Positions 55,918 to 64,000 of a DNA stretch of 64,000 bases are shown in pieces. The stretch comes from Henriciella marina. Its GTDB lineage: Bacteria; Pseudomonadota; Alphaproteobacteria; Caulobacterales; Hyphomonadaceae. Within the stretch, counting starts at the first letter, position 1. Every line of letters begins with the position of its first letter. The stretch lies in the NCBI RefSeq assembly GCF_027213945.1, contig NZ_JAPWGW010000002.1, positions 434,001 to 498,000 of the forward strand, written 5' to 3'. The position numbers and the translations under genes are program-made. The notes beneath the pieces are model-generated. The model was not told where the DNA came from. It made no database searches and worked only from the letters and a program-made list of their open reading frames with translations.

Positions 55918-56706
55918 TCAGATTGGACTAACGGCACCTGTGAACACCACGGGTCCGGTTGGGCCAGCCTCTGGAGACCCGCCTTCCGGCTCCACACTGA
56001 TCGCTAGGGTGTCAGACCCGGCTGCGAGCTGTGTTGCGATAGAAAGGTTGATCACGCCATCGTCTGAGAGTTCGGTCAGAAGTCCGAGTGACTGCGGTGC
56101 ATCCAGCCCGTCTCGCAACAGCCAGAGTTGCCAGACGCCATCTGCCGGCGGCTGCACATTGGTGAGGCGGCCCGTGATCTGGTTGCTGTCCTTGTCATAG
56201 AGAAGCACGACCACTGTGGGCGCTTCCCCGCCTGATGTCATCAGGGTCAACAGCTCTTCCTGCACGCTAGCGACCTCTACGGGTGCAGGCGGCGGTGTTT
56301 CGGTATCCGGGATGGAGTGCACAGCGAGTGAACCTACAGCCAAGATGAGCGAGGCAGCTGTCGCGTATTGCCAAGGCCGCTCAGGGTGACGGCGCGATCT
56401 GGAGCTGCTGCGTCGCCTGACGCGCTGTGGCGCCTCTGGAGCGGGGGTCGGAGCGACAGCTTTCGTGCTGGCTTCCGGCCCCGCAATCTGCGCCATGATG
56501 TCATCCAGCACACCTTCGGGCGGCGCTTCGTCTTCACTTAATGCACTGAGCGGCGACAGGAACTCTTCCATCTCGGCCACGAGCTCACGGAAGCTCTCAC
56601 TCTCGACGTAAAGGCGCTTGAACTCTTCAAGCTGCTCAGCGTCTGCATGTCCGAGAATGACGGCACTCGCCAGCTCTTGTTGCTTATTCGGGGATATCTC
56701 GCTCAT
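55918..56706 (-). CDS. RskA-family anti-sigma factor
   Basis: A 262-residue membrane protein. A cytoplasmic N-terminal sigma-binding part (about 1-110) has no zinc HxxxCxxC motif. One TM segment follows (QYATAASLILAVGSLAVHSI). The C-terminal periplasmic anti-sigma-K domain has LYDKDSNQITGRLTNVQPPA, VWQLWLLRD and FTGAVSPI. Such proteins hold an ECF sigma factor at the membrane until proteolysis. It converges with the canonical ECF gene and is translationally coupled (ATGA, 56703-56706) to a degenerate sigma-like gene upstream, so its true partner could be either. Confidence 0.85.
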   Translation of the reverse strand: MSEISPNKQQELASAVILGHADAEQLEEFKRLYVESESFRELVAEMEEFLSPLSALSEDEAPPEGVLDDIMAQIAGPEASTKAVAPTPAPEAPQRVRRRSSSRSRRHPERPWQYATAASLILAVGSLAVHSIPDTETPPPAPVEVASVQEELLTLMTSGGEAPTVVVLLYDKDSNQITGRLTNVQPPADGVWQLWLLRDGLDAPQSLGLLTELSDDGVINLSIATQLAAGSDTLAISVEPEGGSPEAGPTGPVVFTGAVSPI

Positions 56707-57215
56707 CGGGCGCCCCCCGAATTGCGTGAAACAATCTCGGCGAGACGCGCCCGTACGCCTGCGGCTGGCGCACTTGTCCTGCTGGCGATCTGATCGATGC
56801 TCTCGAATTTCAGATACGCTGCAGTCAGCATGTCTCGGTCGGCCTCGCTCAATTCTTTCAGGGCGGACAAGCCCATGAGACCCACCCCATCCGAGGGCGG
56901 ATTTGGCACATGGGGCAAGAGTTCGCCATCGCTTGTATCACTGAAACGAATATCGATCGCTGCCTGGTGCGCGATAGCCGCAATAAAATGCATGTAATCG
57001 CACCCGGTCGCAGGTATCGATGCATGGTTTTTCCATAGTTTCAGATAGGTGGTGGCGAGTGCGCGCTGTGCAAGCTCCGGCTTTTTCAGAAGCGCGACAA
57101 GCTTTCCGTAAATCTTCGGCGAGGACAAAGCGAACACCTGCCTCATAGCTTCAGTATGACCTTCACCCAACGCCCGCATCGCGTCGTTCAGCTGCTGGCG
57201 CTCTCCAGAATTCAT
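56703..57215 (-). CDS. Degenerate ECF sigma-factor-like protein
   Basis: A 170-residue protein whose first half follows sigma region 2 (FALSSPKIYGKLVALLKKPE, ALATTYLKLWKNHASI, FIAAIAHQAAIDIRF). The second half is a weak region 4 (LSEADRDMLTAAYLKFESID, then QIASRTSAPAAGVRARLAEI) in which the recognition helix looks poor in the usual residues. The ATG at 57215 has GGTGG upstream; an in-frame TTG at 57317 is unlikely. It is encoded first in an operon with the RskA-like anti-sigma factor. It may be a divergent ECF factor with its own promoter class, or a decoy. Confidence 0.7.
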   Translation of the reverse strand: MNSGERQQLNDAMRALGEGHTEAMRQVFALSSPKIYGKLVALLKKPELAQRALATTYLKLWKNHASIPATGCDYMHFIAAIAHQAAIDIRFSDTSDGELLPHVPNPPSDGVGLMGLSALKELSEADRDMLTAAYLKFESIDQIASRTSAPAAGVRARLAEIVSRNSGGAR

Positions 57216-57390
57216 CAATCCACCGCTACCAAGGCCATTCGTCTCAAATATGACGGCCGCATCACCGATCCAGTTCGAATAAAACTGATGTGGCTTTGGC
57301 TTTGTTCCACCTTTCAATATGCTTGGCCCGACCGCTTATGTCTCCGGACAGTACAGTATGTTTTCACGGTACTGGATTCGGGAAGCTCTC

Positions 57391-59124
57391 TTAAGAAACC
57401 GGTACGCGGATTTTCTGAACAAGCTCCAGGATTTCTTTCGGTGGAGGCTTGGTAGCGAGTGTCGTGACAACACCGACACCTGCAGCCAGCCACATGAACA
57501 CAAAGCCTATACCTTCAGGCGAGACACCGAATAGCCAGTTCGCCGGATCTGTATCGACGAACTTGAACCAGTAGATATAGCCAAACGTGGTGATTAGGCC
57601 GGTCAGCATGGAGGCGATGGCGCCTTCCTTGTTCATTCGCTTCCAGAAGATGCCAAGGAAGATGACCGGGAACAGCGAGGCTGCTGCGAGCCCGAATGCG
57701 AAGGCCACAACCTGAGCGACAAAACCCAGGCTGTTGGAGAAGATGCCGAGTAGCCCGGCCGCAAAGACGGCGCCGGCCGCAGCGCCGCGCGCCACGCGAA
57801 GCTCCGTCTTGTCGTCCATCGATTTGAACAGCGTTCGCCGGCAAAGGTCATGGCTGACAGCAGAACTGATGACCATAAGCAGACCAGCTGCGGTGGACAG
57901 GGCGGCGGCAAGCCCGCCCGCCACGACCAGGCCGATCACCCAGCCCGGCAGATTGGCAATCTGTGGATTAGCCAGAACGAAGATGTCGTTGTTCGGGCTG
58001 ACCTCATTCTCGATCCCATCCGGCGCGTTCGGTCCGCGATACTGCATGACGCCATCGCCATTCTTGTCCTCGAAGGCGACGAGACCGGTCGGCTCCCAGT
58101 CCTTGTACCATTGAGGCACCGGCTTGCCGCCTGCAGCCTCAATCTCTGCTGAGCGGGCATCATAATCCTCATCGTCGGCGATGTAGGTCGCCTCATTTAC
58201 CGTATCGATGAAGTTGATGCGCGCGAATGCGCCGACCGCGGGCGCCGTGGTGTAAAGGATGGCGATAAAGATGAGTGCCCAGCCAGCCGAGACACGGGCC
58301 GCATCGGCGCTTTTCACGGTGAAGAAGCGGATGATGACGTGCGGCAGGCCCGCCGTGCCGAACATCAGCGCAGCCGTGATACAGAACACGTCGATCATCG
58401 ACTTGTTGGTCTCTGTATACTCCAGAAAGCCGAGATCGGTGACGACGGTGTTGAGCTTTGCAAGCATGGAAATGCCCTCGCCCTGCGCTTCGCCGATGAA
58501 GCCAAGCTGAGGGACCGGGTTACCGGTGATGATCAGGGACATGAAGATCGCGGGCACCGTGAAAGCAAAGATCAGCACGCAATACTGCGCGACCTGCGTG
58601 TAGGTGACGCCCTTCATCCCGCCGAGCACGGCGTAGAAGAAGACGATAACCATGCCGATGATGATCCCCCACTCAAACGGCACGCCGAGGAAGCCGGAGA
58701 AGGCGACGCCCACGCCTTTCATCTGCCCGGCAATATAGGTGAAGGACACGAACAGCGCGCAGACGACTGCGATCACACGGGCGGTCGTGGAATAATACCG
58801 GTCGCCGACAAAGTCCGGCACAGTGAACTTGCCAAACTCCCGCAAGAATGGCGCAAGCAGAAGCGCGAGCAGGACATAGCCGCCTGTCCAGCCCATCAGA
58901 TAGACAGATCCGCCATAGCCCATGAACGCGATAAGCCCAGCCATGGAGAGAAAACTTGCCGCCGACATCCAGTCAGCCGCCGTCGCCATACCGTTTACGG
59001 TCGGGTGAACATCATGACCCGCAACGTAGAAGTCATCGGTCGAACCGGCCCGCGCCCAGATCGCGATGCCGATATAGAGTGCGAAGGTCGTGACAACGAA
59101 AAAAAGTGTCCAGGGATCCAGCAT
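57391..59124 (-). CDS. Sodium:solute symporter (VC_2705-like, large subunit)
   Basis: A 577-residue transporter of the SSS family with about 13 TM segments. It opens WTLFFVVTTFALYIGIAIWA, with DFYVAGHDVHPTVNGMATAA, DWMSAASFLSMAGLIAFMGY and GGMKGVTYTQVAQYCVLIF. A large loop near residues 320-385 carries an EF-hand-like DKNGDGVMQ segment. The neighbouring DUF4212 gene, 1 base upstream, is the small subunit typical of this branch. Members are annotated as acetate or other monocarboxylate uptake systems; the real solute is not evident. Confidence 0.9.
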   Translation of the reverse strand: MLDPWTLFFVVTTFALYIGIAIWARAGSTDDFYVAGHDVHPTVNGMATAADWMSAASFLSMAGLIAFMGYGGSVYLMGWTGGYVLLALLLAPFLREFGKFTVPDFVGDRYYSTTARVIAVVCALFVSFTYIAGQMKGVGVAFSGFLGVPFEWGIIIGMVIVFFYAVLGGMKGVTYTQVAQYCVLIFAFTVPAIFMSLIITGNPVPQLGFIGEAQGEGISMLAKLNTVVTDLGFLEYTETNKSMIDVFCITAALMFGTAGLPHVIIRFFTVKSADAARVSAGWALIFIAILYTTAPAVGAFARINFIDTVNEATYIADDEDYDARSAEIEAAGGKPVPQWYKDWEPTGLVAFEDKNGDGVMQYRGPNAPDGIENEVSPNNDIFVLANPQIANLPGWVIGLVVAGGLAAALSTAAGLLMVISSAVSHDLCRRTLFKSMDDKTELRVARGAAAGAVFAAGLLGIFSNSLGFVAQVVAFAFGLAAASLFPVIFLGIFWKRMNKEGAIASMLTGLITTFGYIYWFKFVDTDPANWLFGVSPEGIGFVFMWLAAGVGVVTTLATKPPPKEILELVQKIRVPVS

Positions 59125-59125
59125 A

Positions 59126-59392
59126 TCAGGCCCTCACCCCATGTTCCTTCTCGATCCTGCGCATTGCCCAGCAATAGAAAAAGATCAGGACCACGAAGAC
59201 ATAGATTGCGCCTTGCTGGGCAAACCAGAAACCAAGCGGCGCGCCGCCGAGCGACCATTGATCGAGGACGTCGCGAAGCAAGATGCCCGCCCCGAATGAA
59301 ACGGCGAACCATATGACAAGCAGACCAATGGTCAGCCTGATCGTTGCCTGCCAGTAGGCGCGGCCTTCATCTGCGCTCGAATTCTCCTGCAC
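59126..59392 (-). CDS. DUF4212 symporter small subunit
   Basis: An 88-residue membrane protein with two TM segments (about 19-40 and 57-79), with LRLTIGLLVIWFAVSFGAGI-like and WFAQQGAIYVFVVLIFFYCW stretches and a charged C terminus RRIEKEH. It is the known partner of the VC_2705-type symporter and starts the two-gene operon. Confidence 0.88.
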   Translation of the reverse strand: MQENSSADEGRAYWQATIRLTIGLLVIWFAVSFGAGILLRDVLDQWSLGGAPLGFWFAQQGAIYVFVVLIFFYCWAMRRIEKEHGVRA

Positions 59393-59490
59393 GGCGCCCT
59401 CCCTCTTTTATTTTTGCGAGCCTGCCGCCTCAGATGCCGCTTTGCAATCATTATGGAGGAGACTTCCGCGAGGTTTATTACAACGGCGCG

Positions 59491-59522
59491 AAATGAAAAC
59501 GGCGAGGCCGAAGCCTCGCCGT
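59491..59522 (-). terminator. Terminator of the DUF4331/lipoprotein operon
   Basis: Perfect 10-bp stem 59499-59508 / 59513-59522 with a 4-nt loop reading TTCG on the minus strand, followed there by TTTTCATTT. It lies 28 bases after the lipoprotein stop. Confidence 0.85.
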
Positions 59523-59550
59523 CTCCTTTCCGGTTAACCAGCCGAACGTT

Positions 59551-59883
59551 CTAGTTATTTGGAACGTCGAGGGGGTCGCTGGTTCGATCGATCGGTGTGA
59601 TCGTGATCGTGTCCGGATCAATTGGCGCGCCGAAGCGAGCCGTACTGAAGACCGCCCCGAAACCTGCTCCAAAGCTCGACGCCGGATCGACCTGCCCTGC
59701 GGGGGGTGGCGGCGGCGGCGGTGGAGGAGGCGGGGGTGGCGGTGGAGGCGGCGGAGGTGGTGCTGGGGGAGGCACGGTCGCGCCGCCACCACCATTGTCG
59801 CCCCCACCGCAAGCGCTGATACCTATGGCGGCAACGCCAGCGAGTAATGCAAGCTTCAGATAGGAGTGTCTTTGCGTTCTCAT
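59551..59883 (-). CDS. Small polyproline lipoprotein
   Basis: A 110-residue predicted lipoprotein: signal peptide with lipobox GISAC (Cys25), a Gly/Asp-rich stretch, a 20-proline run preceded by PPPA, and a 50-residue C-terminal tail (SSFGAGFGAVFSTARFGAPI) ending DVPNN. No known domain is recognised. The gene starts 12 bases after the DUF4331 gene and ends just before a strong terminator, so the two are one operon. Both proteins end in Pro-Asn-Asn. The proline rod could span part of the periplasm. Confidence 0.75.
   Translation of the reverse strand: MRTQRHSYLKLALLAGVAAIGISACGGGDNGGGGATVPPPAPPPPPPPPPPPPPPPPPPPPAGQVDPASSFGAGFGAVFSTARFGAPIDPDTITITPIDRTSDPLDVPNN
59701..59760 (-). repeat. Polyproline-coding tract (20 codons)
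   Basis: Twenty uninterrupted Pro codons (CCC, CCA, CCG, CCT mixed) in the small lipoprotein. It is a second, unrelated instance of the long proline run seen in the OmpA-like gene. Confidence 0.9.
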
Positions 59884-59895
59884 GATCTCACCTTC

Positions 59896-61452
59896 CTAGT
59901 TGTTTGGTGAGCCGGCGATCGGCGTATTGAGATACGGGAACTGGTTCTGCAGTTCGAGCGCGGTAATCGGAGCGCCATCTGTAAACGCAGCCGTGCCGAC
60001 ATTTGCGTCCGACGGGTCGCAGAAGCCAAGATCGGTTGATTGGCCACCAATCGTCACCGGATGGCAAAGTCGGCCCATGGTAACTCGAAGCGCGATATCG
60101 ACAGTATCGTCGCCCGGCCTGCGGCCATTCGGGAAGCCAGCAAGGTCATCCGCCAGCACGCCGAGATTGCTCTGCGAACTGCGCGGCGTTGGCGCAATAC
60201 CCATATTGAGGCGCATCATCTCCGACGGCGTCACGCCAGCTGGCTGGTTGAGCCCCTCAATGCCGGTCAGGAAGGCCGCTACCAGATCCTGGCGTGGCAG
60301 ATTGGTTGGCGCGATCGTCTCAAAATCTGTTCCCAGCGTGCCGTTCACGGCATCGCGGAAGAGAATGTCGAGAAGGACTGGCAGCGTCGGATTCGTGACA
60401 TAGTCCGCCAGAGCTGAGTCCTGCGTCGGCTCTGCCGCGTTGAACAGATCCTTGTCCGGCAGACCGATAACGACTTCGTTCACGAGCGGCGCAGACAGGC
60501 GCGACTGCTGGACGAAGGCGCCGCCGTATAGCGATGTCTGCTTATAGGTCGGGGACGGGTCCTCGATCTCGGCCTGTGGCAGGCTCGCTGTCGTCCAGCC
60601 GCCGATGATGCCATCACCATCTTCATCGAGACAGCTGATCGGCACCTCAAGCGCCAGAGAGGTGACATTCGCCTTGCCGACAAGGTCGTCATTGGCGCGG
60701 TCCTGGGTAATGCCGCCCGGGAAGCCGTTGCCATCGCCGTTACCGGCGCTGCTGTCACCATCAATCGGCACGAGGTTCACGAGATCGAAGACTTCACCGA
60801 GATTGACAGCGAAAGCTTCAGCCCGCTGGCCTGCAAAAACCCGCCCGGTGCCGCAGCCTGGGATGTCGACCGTAGAAATGAAGCTGTTCGCGTAGCCAGC
60901 ATAGTCAGGCAAGGTCTTGTTGCCGATATTGTCGACTGGCTTGGTGAACCTGCCAAGCTCGGTGCGTGTACCCTCGCGGCGGTCACCTGTGATGAGTGAC
61001 AGTTCATAGGTTTCCAGTTCGCCGAGCGCGCCCTGATTGCCTGGACCGATCTGTCCGGCCTGACGCAGTGGGATCGCAAGCTCCTTGTCGCCGACCGGGA
61101 CGGTAATACCCGTGCCGTCGCGTAGCGTGTTCTCGAAGTCGAACTGGAAGGTCAGGTCCTCTACAGCATCCCCGTCGACGTCAACGTGGATCTCGTAGAT
61201 GGCGTCCGGGTCCATCGTGAAATAGTTCGGCCCGCCATATGGGGCCTGTAGCGGCTGATAGTTGGCGATGAAGGTGACATAGTCCGAACGGCCATTTTCA
61301 TAGCTTCGGAACATGTAGAAATCGGTGCCATCGACTTTCGGCTGCTCGGTGATGCCTGGCGCTTCGCGGTGGCTCGATGCCAGTGCTGGCGCGAGCAACG
61401 CCCCGGCCGCAGCAACACTGAGCGCTGCTATGGAGACATAAGACAGTTTCAT
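59896..61452 (-). CDS. DUF4331 family secreted protein
   Basis: A 518-residue exported protein. The ATG at 61452 has AGAGGGAA upstream and starts a signal peptide (KLSYVSIAALSVAAAGALLA..ALAS); an ATG at 61470 is in frame but has no ribosome site. The mature part opens SHREAPGITEQPKVDGTDFY, the hallmark of DUF4331, and contains many acidic Asp-Gly turns (HVDVDGDAVEDLTF, DEDGDGIIGG) that may bind calcium. Its function is unknown. It is the first gene of a two-gene operon with the polyproline lipoprotein and is divergent from a DUF4198 gene. Confidence 0.87.
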   Translation of the reverse strand: MKLSYVSIAALSVAAAGALLAPALASSHREAPGITEQPKVDGTDFYMFRSYENGRSDYVTFIANYQPLQAPYGGPNYFTMDPDAIYEIHVDVDGDAVEDLTFQFDFENTLRDGTGITVPVGDKELAIPLRQAGQIGPGNQGALGELETYELSLITGDRREGTRTELGRFTKPVDNIGNKTLPDYAGYANSFISTVDIPGCGTGRVFAGQRAEAFAVNLGEVFDLVNLVPIDGDSSAGNGDGNGFPGGITQDRANDDLVGKANVTSLALEVPISCLDEDGDGIIGGWTTASLPQAEIEDPSPTYKQTSLYGGAFVQQSRLSAPLVNEVVIGLPDKDLFNAAEPTQDSALADYVTNPTLPVLLDILFRDAVNGTLGTDFETIAPTNLPRQDLVAAFLTGIEGLNQPAGVTPSEMMRLNMGIAPTPRSSQSNLGVLADDLAGFPNGRRPGDDTVDIALRVTMGRLCHPVTIGGQSTDLGFCDPSDANVGTAAFTDGAPITALELQNQFPYLNTPIAGSPNN

Positions 61453-61532
61453 ATTGGCGTTCCCTCTCAAGAAGAATGTCTGGCGTCGTTTCGTGTCAGA
61501 CGCGGGGACAGTTACGAACTGGAAAGGATTGG

Positions 61533-61542
61533 GGGTGCACCC
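61533..61542. promoter_or_regulatory. Palindrome in the DUF4331/DUF4198 divergent region
   Basis: Perfect 10-bp palindrome GGGTGCACCC in the 196-base region between the two divergent genes, about 81 bases from one start and 107 from the other. It is a candidate shared operator. Confidence 0.3.
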
Positions 61543-61648
61543 GCGCGAAAAAACTTTTCATCGGTGCCGTTCAGACCAGAATTAAGGGCGGCTGCATCCG
61601 TTCCGCTTCGCCAGCCGTACCTGTTTTGAATTTTGGAGGAGGACGATC

Positions 61649-62473
61649 ATGAACCGCATGCTTTCACTGTCGATTTTAGCTGCCGCCATGACCACAGGCA
61701 TTGCGCACGCCCACGACTTCTGGGTCCAGCCAGAGACATTTACGCCTGAGGACGGCGGCGCCCTGCCCGTCCGCCTTTTTGTCGGTCACGGTTCTGATAA
61801 ATCAGACTGGCCGGTGCCGCCGCACCGGATCGTGGGCTTTCAGAGTTTCGGACCTGACGGCCTGAAAAATCAGGTGCGCAGCGCGGAAAGCCTGAGAGGA
61901 GACTTGTCCGTTGTGCTCGATGAGGTCGGAACGCATCTCATTCTTGTTGAAACAACCAATAGCTTCAGCGAACTCGAGGGCGACAAGTTTAATGCATATG
62001 TCGAGGATGAAGGCATTCGTCCGATCATGCTGGACCGCGCGGCCAATCGCGCTGAAAACCGGCCGGGCAAGGAGCTTTACTCGCGCCGCGGTAAGGCATT
62101 GGTCCAAATCGGTTGCCCCGCTGACGCTTCAAAAAACTGGAGCAAAGAACTCGGTCTGACGCTTGAGATCATACCAGGCACAAACCCTATTGAGTGGAAT
62201 GCCGGCGACGTCATGCCGATCAAAGTCCACTATCACGGTGTTCCGGTATCCGGCGCGACGCTTCACATCACCAATCTTGACGATGATACGGTGCATTTCA
62301 GTGCTGAAACGGATGTCGGTGGAGAGGTCGACATCTCGTCCTCGCTGACCGAAGGGCGCTGGCTGGTGCACACGGTCTGGGCCGAAGCCGCAGACAGTTT
62401 GCTTGAAGGCGCTGACTATCAGACGGTCTTTTCGAGCCTGACATTCGACACTGGAAGCCCCTGCCCCCGTTAA
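61649..62473 (+). CDS. DUF4198 family periplasmic protein
   Basis: A 274-residue exported protein. Signal peptide (LSLSILAAAMTTGIAHAH) followed by HDFWVQPETFTPEDGGALPV, the typical opening of DUF4198 proteins. The rest is beta-rich with a C-terminal carboxypeptidase-regulatory-like fold (GVPVSGATLHITNLDD, GRWLVHTVWAEA). Related proteins often accompany metal or TonB-dependent uptake genes, so a metal-binding or carrier role is possible; the N-terminal His-rich AHAHDF would fit. A Shine-Dalgarno GGAGGAGGA is present. It is divergent from the DUF4331 operon. Confidence 0.83.
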   Translation: MNRMLSLSILAAAMTTGIAHAHDFWVQPETFTPEDGGALPVRLFVGHGSDKSDWPVPPHRIVGFQSFGPDGLKNQVRSAESLRGDLSVVLDEVGTHLILVETTNSFSELEGDKFNAYVEDEGIRPIMLDRAANRAENRPGKELYSRRGKALVQIGCPADASKNWSKELGLTLEIIPGTNPIEWNAGDVMPIKVHYHGVPVSGATLHITNLDDDTVHFSAETDVGGEVDISSSLTEGRWLVHTVWAEAADSLLEGADYQTVFSSLTFDTGSPCPR

Positions 62474-62481
62474 GGGGCAGG
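62460..62481. other. Hairpin between convergent DUF4198 and BCCT genes
   Basis: Perfect 8-bp stem CCTGCCCC / GGGGCAGG (62460-62467 / 62474-62481) that contains the DUF4198 stop codon in its loop. No T run follows on either strand, so it is not a standard terminator. Confidence 0.4.
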
Positions 62482-62488
62482 CCCCCGG

Positions 62489-64000
62489 CTAGGCGTCGAT
62501 ATCTTCCAGCCCCTTCATCGCGCGGTGTTCATGGCGCATGCCGAGGAACAGGCTGATGCAGCTTGCAAGCAGTATCGACGTGAATGGCAGCGCGGCCGTA
62601 ATCGTACCTGCCTGCAATGAATTCAGCGTGTCGCGTCCCCCGCCATAGAGCAGCATGGACGCCGTAACGCCGAGCATACATGCCCAGAATACGCGTTGGG
62701 GGACGGGCGCGTCGGTCTTGCCCCCTGATGTGATGCTGTCAATGACGAGCGCACCAGAGTCGGCGGATGTCACGATAAACACGACGAGCAGGAAGATCGC
62801 TGCGCAAGACGTGATAATCGAGAATGGCAAGCTATCCAGCATATGGAAAAGCGTCAGCGCGGCAGTGGTCATGCCATCGCCGAGTTCGCCCTGACCGTTT
62901 TCGTATTGCTGGATCGCCGTTTCACCAAAAGTGGTAAACCAGAGCACGCAGATCGCGACCGGCGCCAGCAGGACCACAGAGAAATACTCGCGGACCGTGC
63001 GGCCTTTAGAAATACGGGCGATGAACATGCCTACGAAAGGCGACCAGGAGATCCACCAGGCCCAGTAGAAGATGGTCCAGTCGTGGAACCAGGCAGTATC
63101 CTCGCGCCCGAACCAGTTGGTGAGAGCTGGAGTGTCGGTCAGATAGGCCAGGAAATTTTCGCCAAGCCCCATTATGATGGCCAGTGTTGGCCCAGCGATC
63201 AGAACGAAAAGCATCAATATGACGGCGATGGTCATGTTGATGTCCGATAGAAGCTTCACGCCGCCGTCGAGCCCCCGCAGGACCGAGATGACCGCGAGGC
63301 CTGTAATCGCCGCAATGAGGAGCGTCTGCAAGCCAACGCTGACCTGAACACCCGTGAGGAAACCGATACCGCTGCTGGCCTGGGCCGCGCCAATGCCAAT
63401 CGTCGTGGCCAGGCCGAAGACGGTCGAAATGACAGCGAATGTGTCGATGACATGTCCCCAGAAACCCCATACGCGATCGCCTAGGATTGGGTAAAACGCC
63501 GACCGGATCGTAAGTGGCAGGCCTTTATTGTAGGCGAAAAAGCCAAGGGCGAGACCGACCACGGCATACACGCCCCATGGCGCCACGCCCCAGTGAAACA
63601 ATGTTGCGCTGAATGCGAGCTTCCGGGCCTCTTCGGTGTCGGCTTCTACATTGAGTGGTGTGCCAAACCAGTCCGAGTAGTAAGCGAGCGGCTCTGCTGA
63701 TCCATAGAACATGAAGCCGATCCCGACACCGGCCGCGAAAAGCATCGCAATCCATGACGGTATGTTGAAATCAGGCTTGGCGTCTGGTCCGCCAAGTCGG
63801 ATTTTTCCGAGAGGCGAGAAGGCCAGCGCGAGGCAGAAAAGAAGAATAAGTGGCGGCGTCAGCGCAAAGAGCCAGTCAAATGTTTCTAGTGTCCACGTTC
63901 TCGACGCTTGCAGGGCAAATCCAGTTGCTTGCGGAAACACGAGCGATGTGACGGCGAACACAAGAACAAGACCGGCGCTGAGAAAGAATACCGGGTTGTG
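62489..64000 (-). CDS. BCCT family betaine/choline/carnitine transporter, N terminus cut by window edge
   Basis: The visible 503 residues are a nearly complete transporter of the betaine-choline-carnitine family. Codons remain open to the window end (HNPVFFLSAGLVLVFAVTSL...), so the GTG at 63961 is internal. About 12 TM segments are visible; the substrate-binding stretch is FAAGVGIGFMFYGSAEPLAY and the family signature is FYWAWWISWSPFVGMFIARI. It imports a quaternary ammonium compound with sodium or protons, often for osmoprotection. That fits a salt-exposed lifestyle, as does the ectoine-degradation cluster. Confidence 0.92.
   Translation of the reverse strand, partial: HNPVFFLSAGLVLVFAVTSLVFPQATGFALQASRTWTLETFDWLFALTPPLILLFCLALAFSPLGKIRLGGPDAKPDFNIPSWIAMLFAAGVGIGFMFYGSAEPLAYYSDWFGTPLNVEADTEEARKLAFSATLFHWGVAPWGVYAVVGLALGFFAYNKGLPLTIRSAFYPILGDRVWGFWGHVIDTFAVISTVFGLATTIGIGAAQASSGIGFLTGVQVSVGLQTLLIAAITGLAVISVLRGLDGGVKLLSDINMTIAVILMLFVLIAGPTLAIIMGLGENFLAYLTDTPALTNWFGREDTAWFHDWTIFYWAWWISWSPFVGMFIARISKGRTVREYFSVVLLAPVAICVLWFTTFGETAIQQYENGQGELGDGMTTAALTLFHMLDSLPFSIITSCAAIFLLVVFIVTSADSGALVIDSITSGGKTDAPVPQRVFWACMLGVTASMLLYGGGRDTLNSLQAGTITAALPFTSILLASCISLFLGMRHEHRAMKGLEDIDA

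Noticed and set aside
58339-59316. Plus-strand open frame of 325 codons
   Set aside because: It is antisense to the symporter, with a highly charged low-complexity translation and no family match.

Overview
This 64 kb window reads as the chromosome of a marine-type alphaproteobacterium. Likely relatives are Caulobacterales/Hyphomonadaceae, but this is inferred from gene content and not from a marker-gene tree. Supporting signs are a high-GC coding style, a tRNA-His without an encoded G-1 and with A73, direct-repeat LexA boxes of the alphaproteobacterial GTTC-N7-GTTC type, an imuA-imuB-dnaE2 mutasome, a NepR-like anti-sigma factor with an EcfG-type promoter, a cpa/tad pilus locus, and many short overlapping (ATGA) gene junctions. 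Coding density is very high and no gap between genes exceeds 300 bases.

Layout. 1-5.2 kb: the end of oligopeptidase B, an OmpA-type porin with a 32-proline linker, tRNA-His and a Baeyer-Villiger-type flavin monooxygenase. 5.2-11.8 kb: a complete tripartite RND efflux operon (adaptor, pump, outer membrane channel) with a divergent TetR regulator; the monooxygenase follows the channel gene and may belong to the operon. 11.8-15.6 kb: an ExoD-like membrane protein, a radical SAM plus DUF4130-UdgX DNA-repair pair behind a LexA box, and a small NepR-like gene. 15.7-20.8 kb: a four-gene ectoine-degradation operon. 20.9-28.3 kb: cpaC-cpaE-cpaF-tadB-tadC on the plus strand, facing an inverted cpaB and a small unknown membrane protein. 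28.4-35.1 kb: a three-gene transglutaminase / ATP-grasp-alpha-E / DUF2126 operon of unknown product. 35.2-37.7 kb: a PLP enzyme plus an aldonolactone-oxidase-type flavoenzyme. 37.8-43.7 kb: the SOS mutasome imuA-imuB-dnaE2. 43.8-48.1 kb: a second RND adaptor and pump without a channel gene. 48.1-53.5 kb: a GH13 glucosidase, a cytochrome P450, a membrane diguanylate cyclase and a crotonase. 53.5-57.2 kb: a YadA-like trimeric adhesin, an ECF sigma factor, an RskA-like anti-sigma factor and a degenerate second sigma-like protein. 57.4-59.4 kb: a sodium:solute symporter with its DUF4212 subunit. 59.5-62.5 kb: a polyproline lipoprotein, a DUF4331 protein and a divergent DUF4198 protein. 62.5 kb to the end: a BCCT transporter cut by the window edge.

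Most notable points: (1) the radical SAM/UdgX operon carries a LexA box in almost the same place relative to the start codon as the one in front of imuA, so two error-handling operons look co-regulated by SOS and both may give leaderless transcripts; (2) dnaE2 carries an in-frame insertion of about 79 codons that contains a strong palindromic repeat element; (3) a lone NepR-like gene has an EcfG-type promoter but no phyR or ecfG beside it; (4) a canonical ECF sigma factor faces an anti-sigma gene that is translationally coupled to a degenerate sigma-like protein, next to a modular adhesin; (5) the transglutaminase/ATP-grasp/alpha-E/DUF2126 operon is a plausible peptide-ligation system with unknown product.
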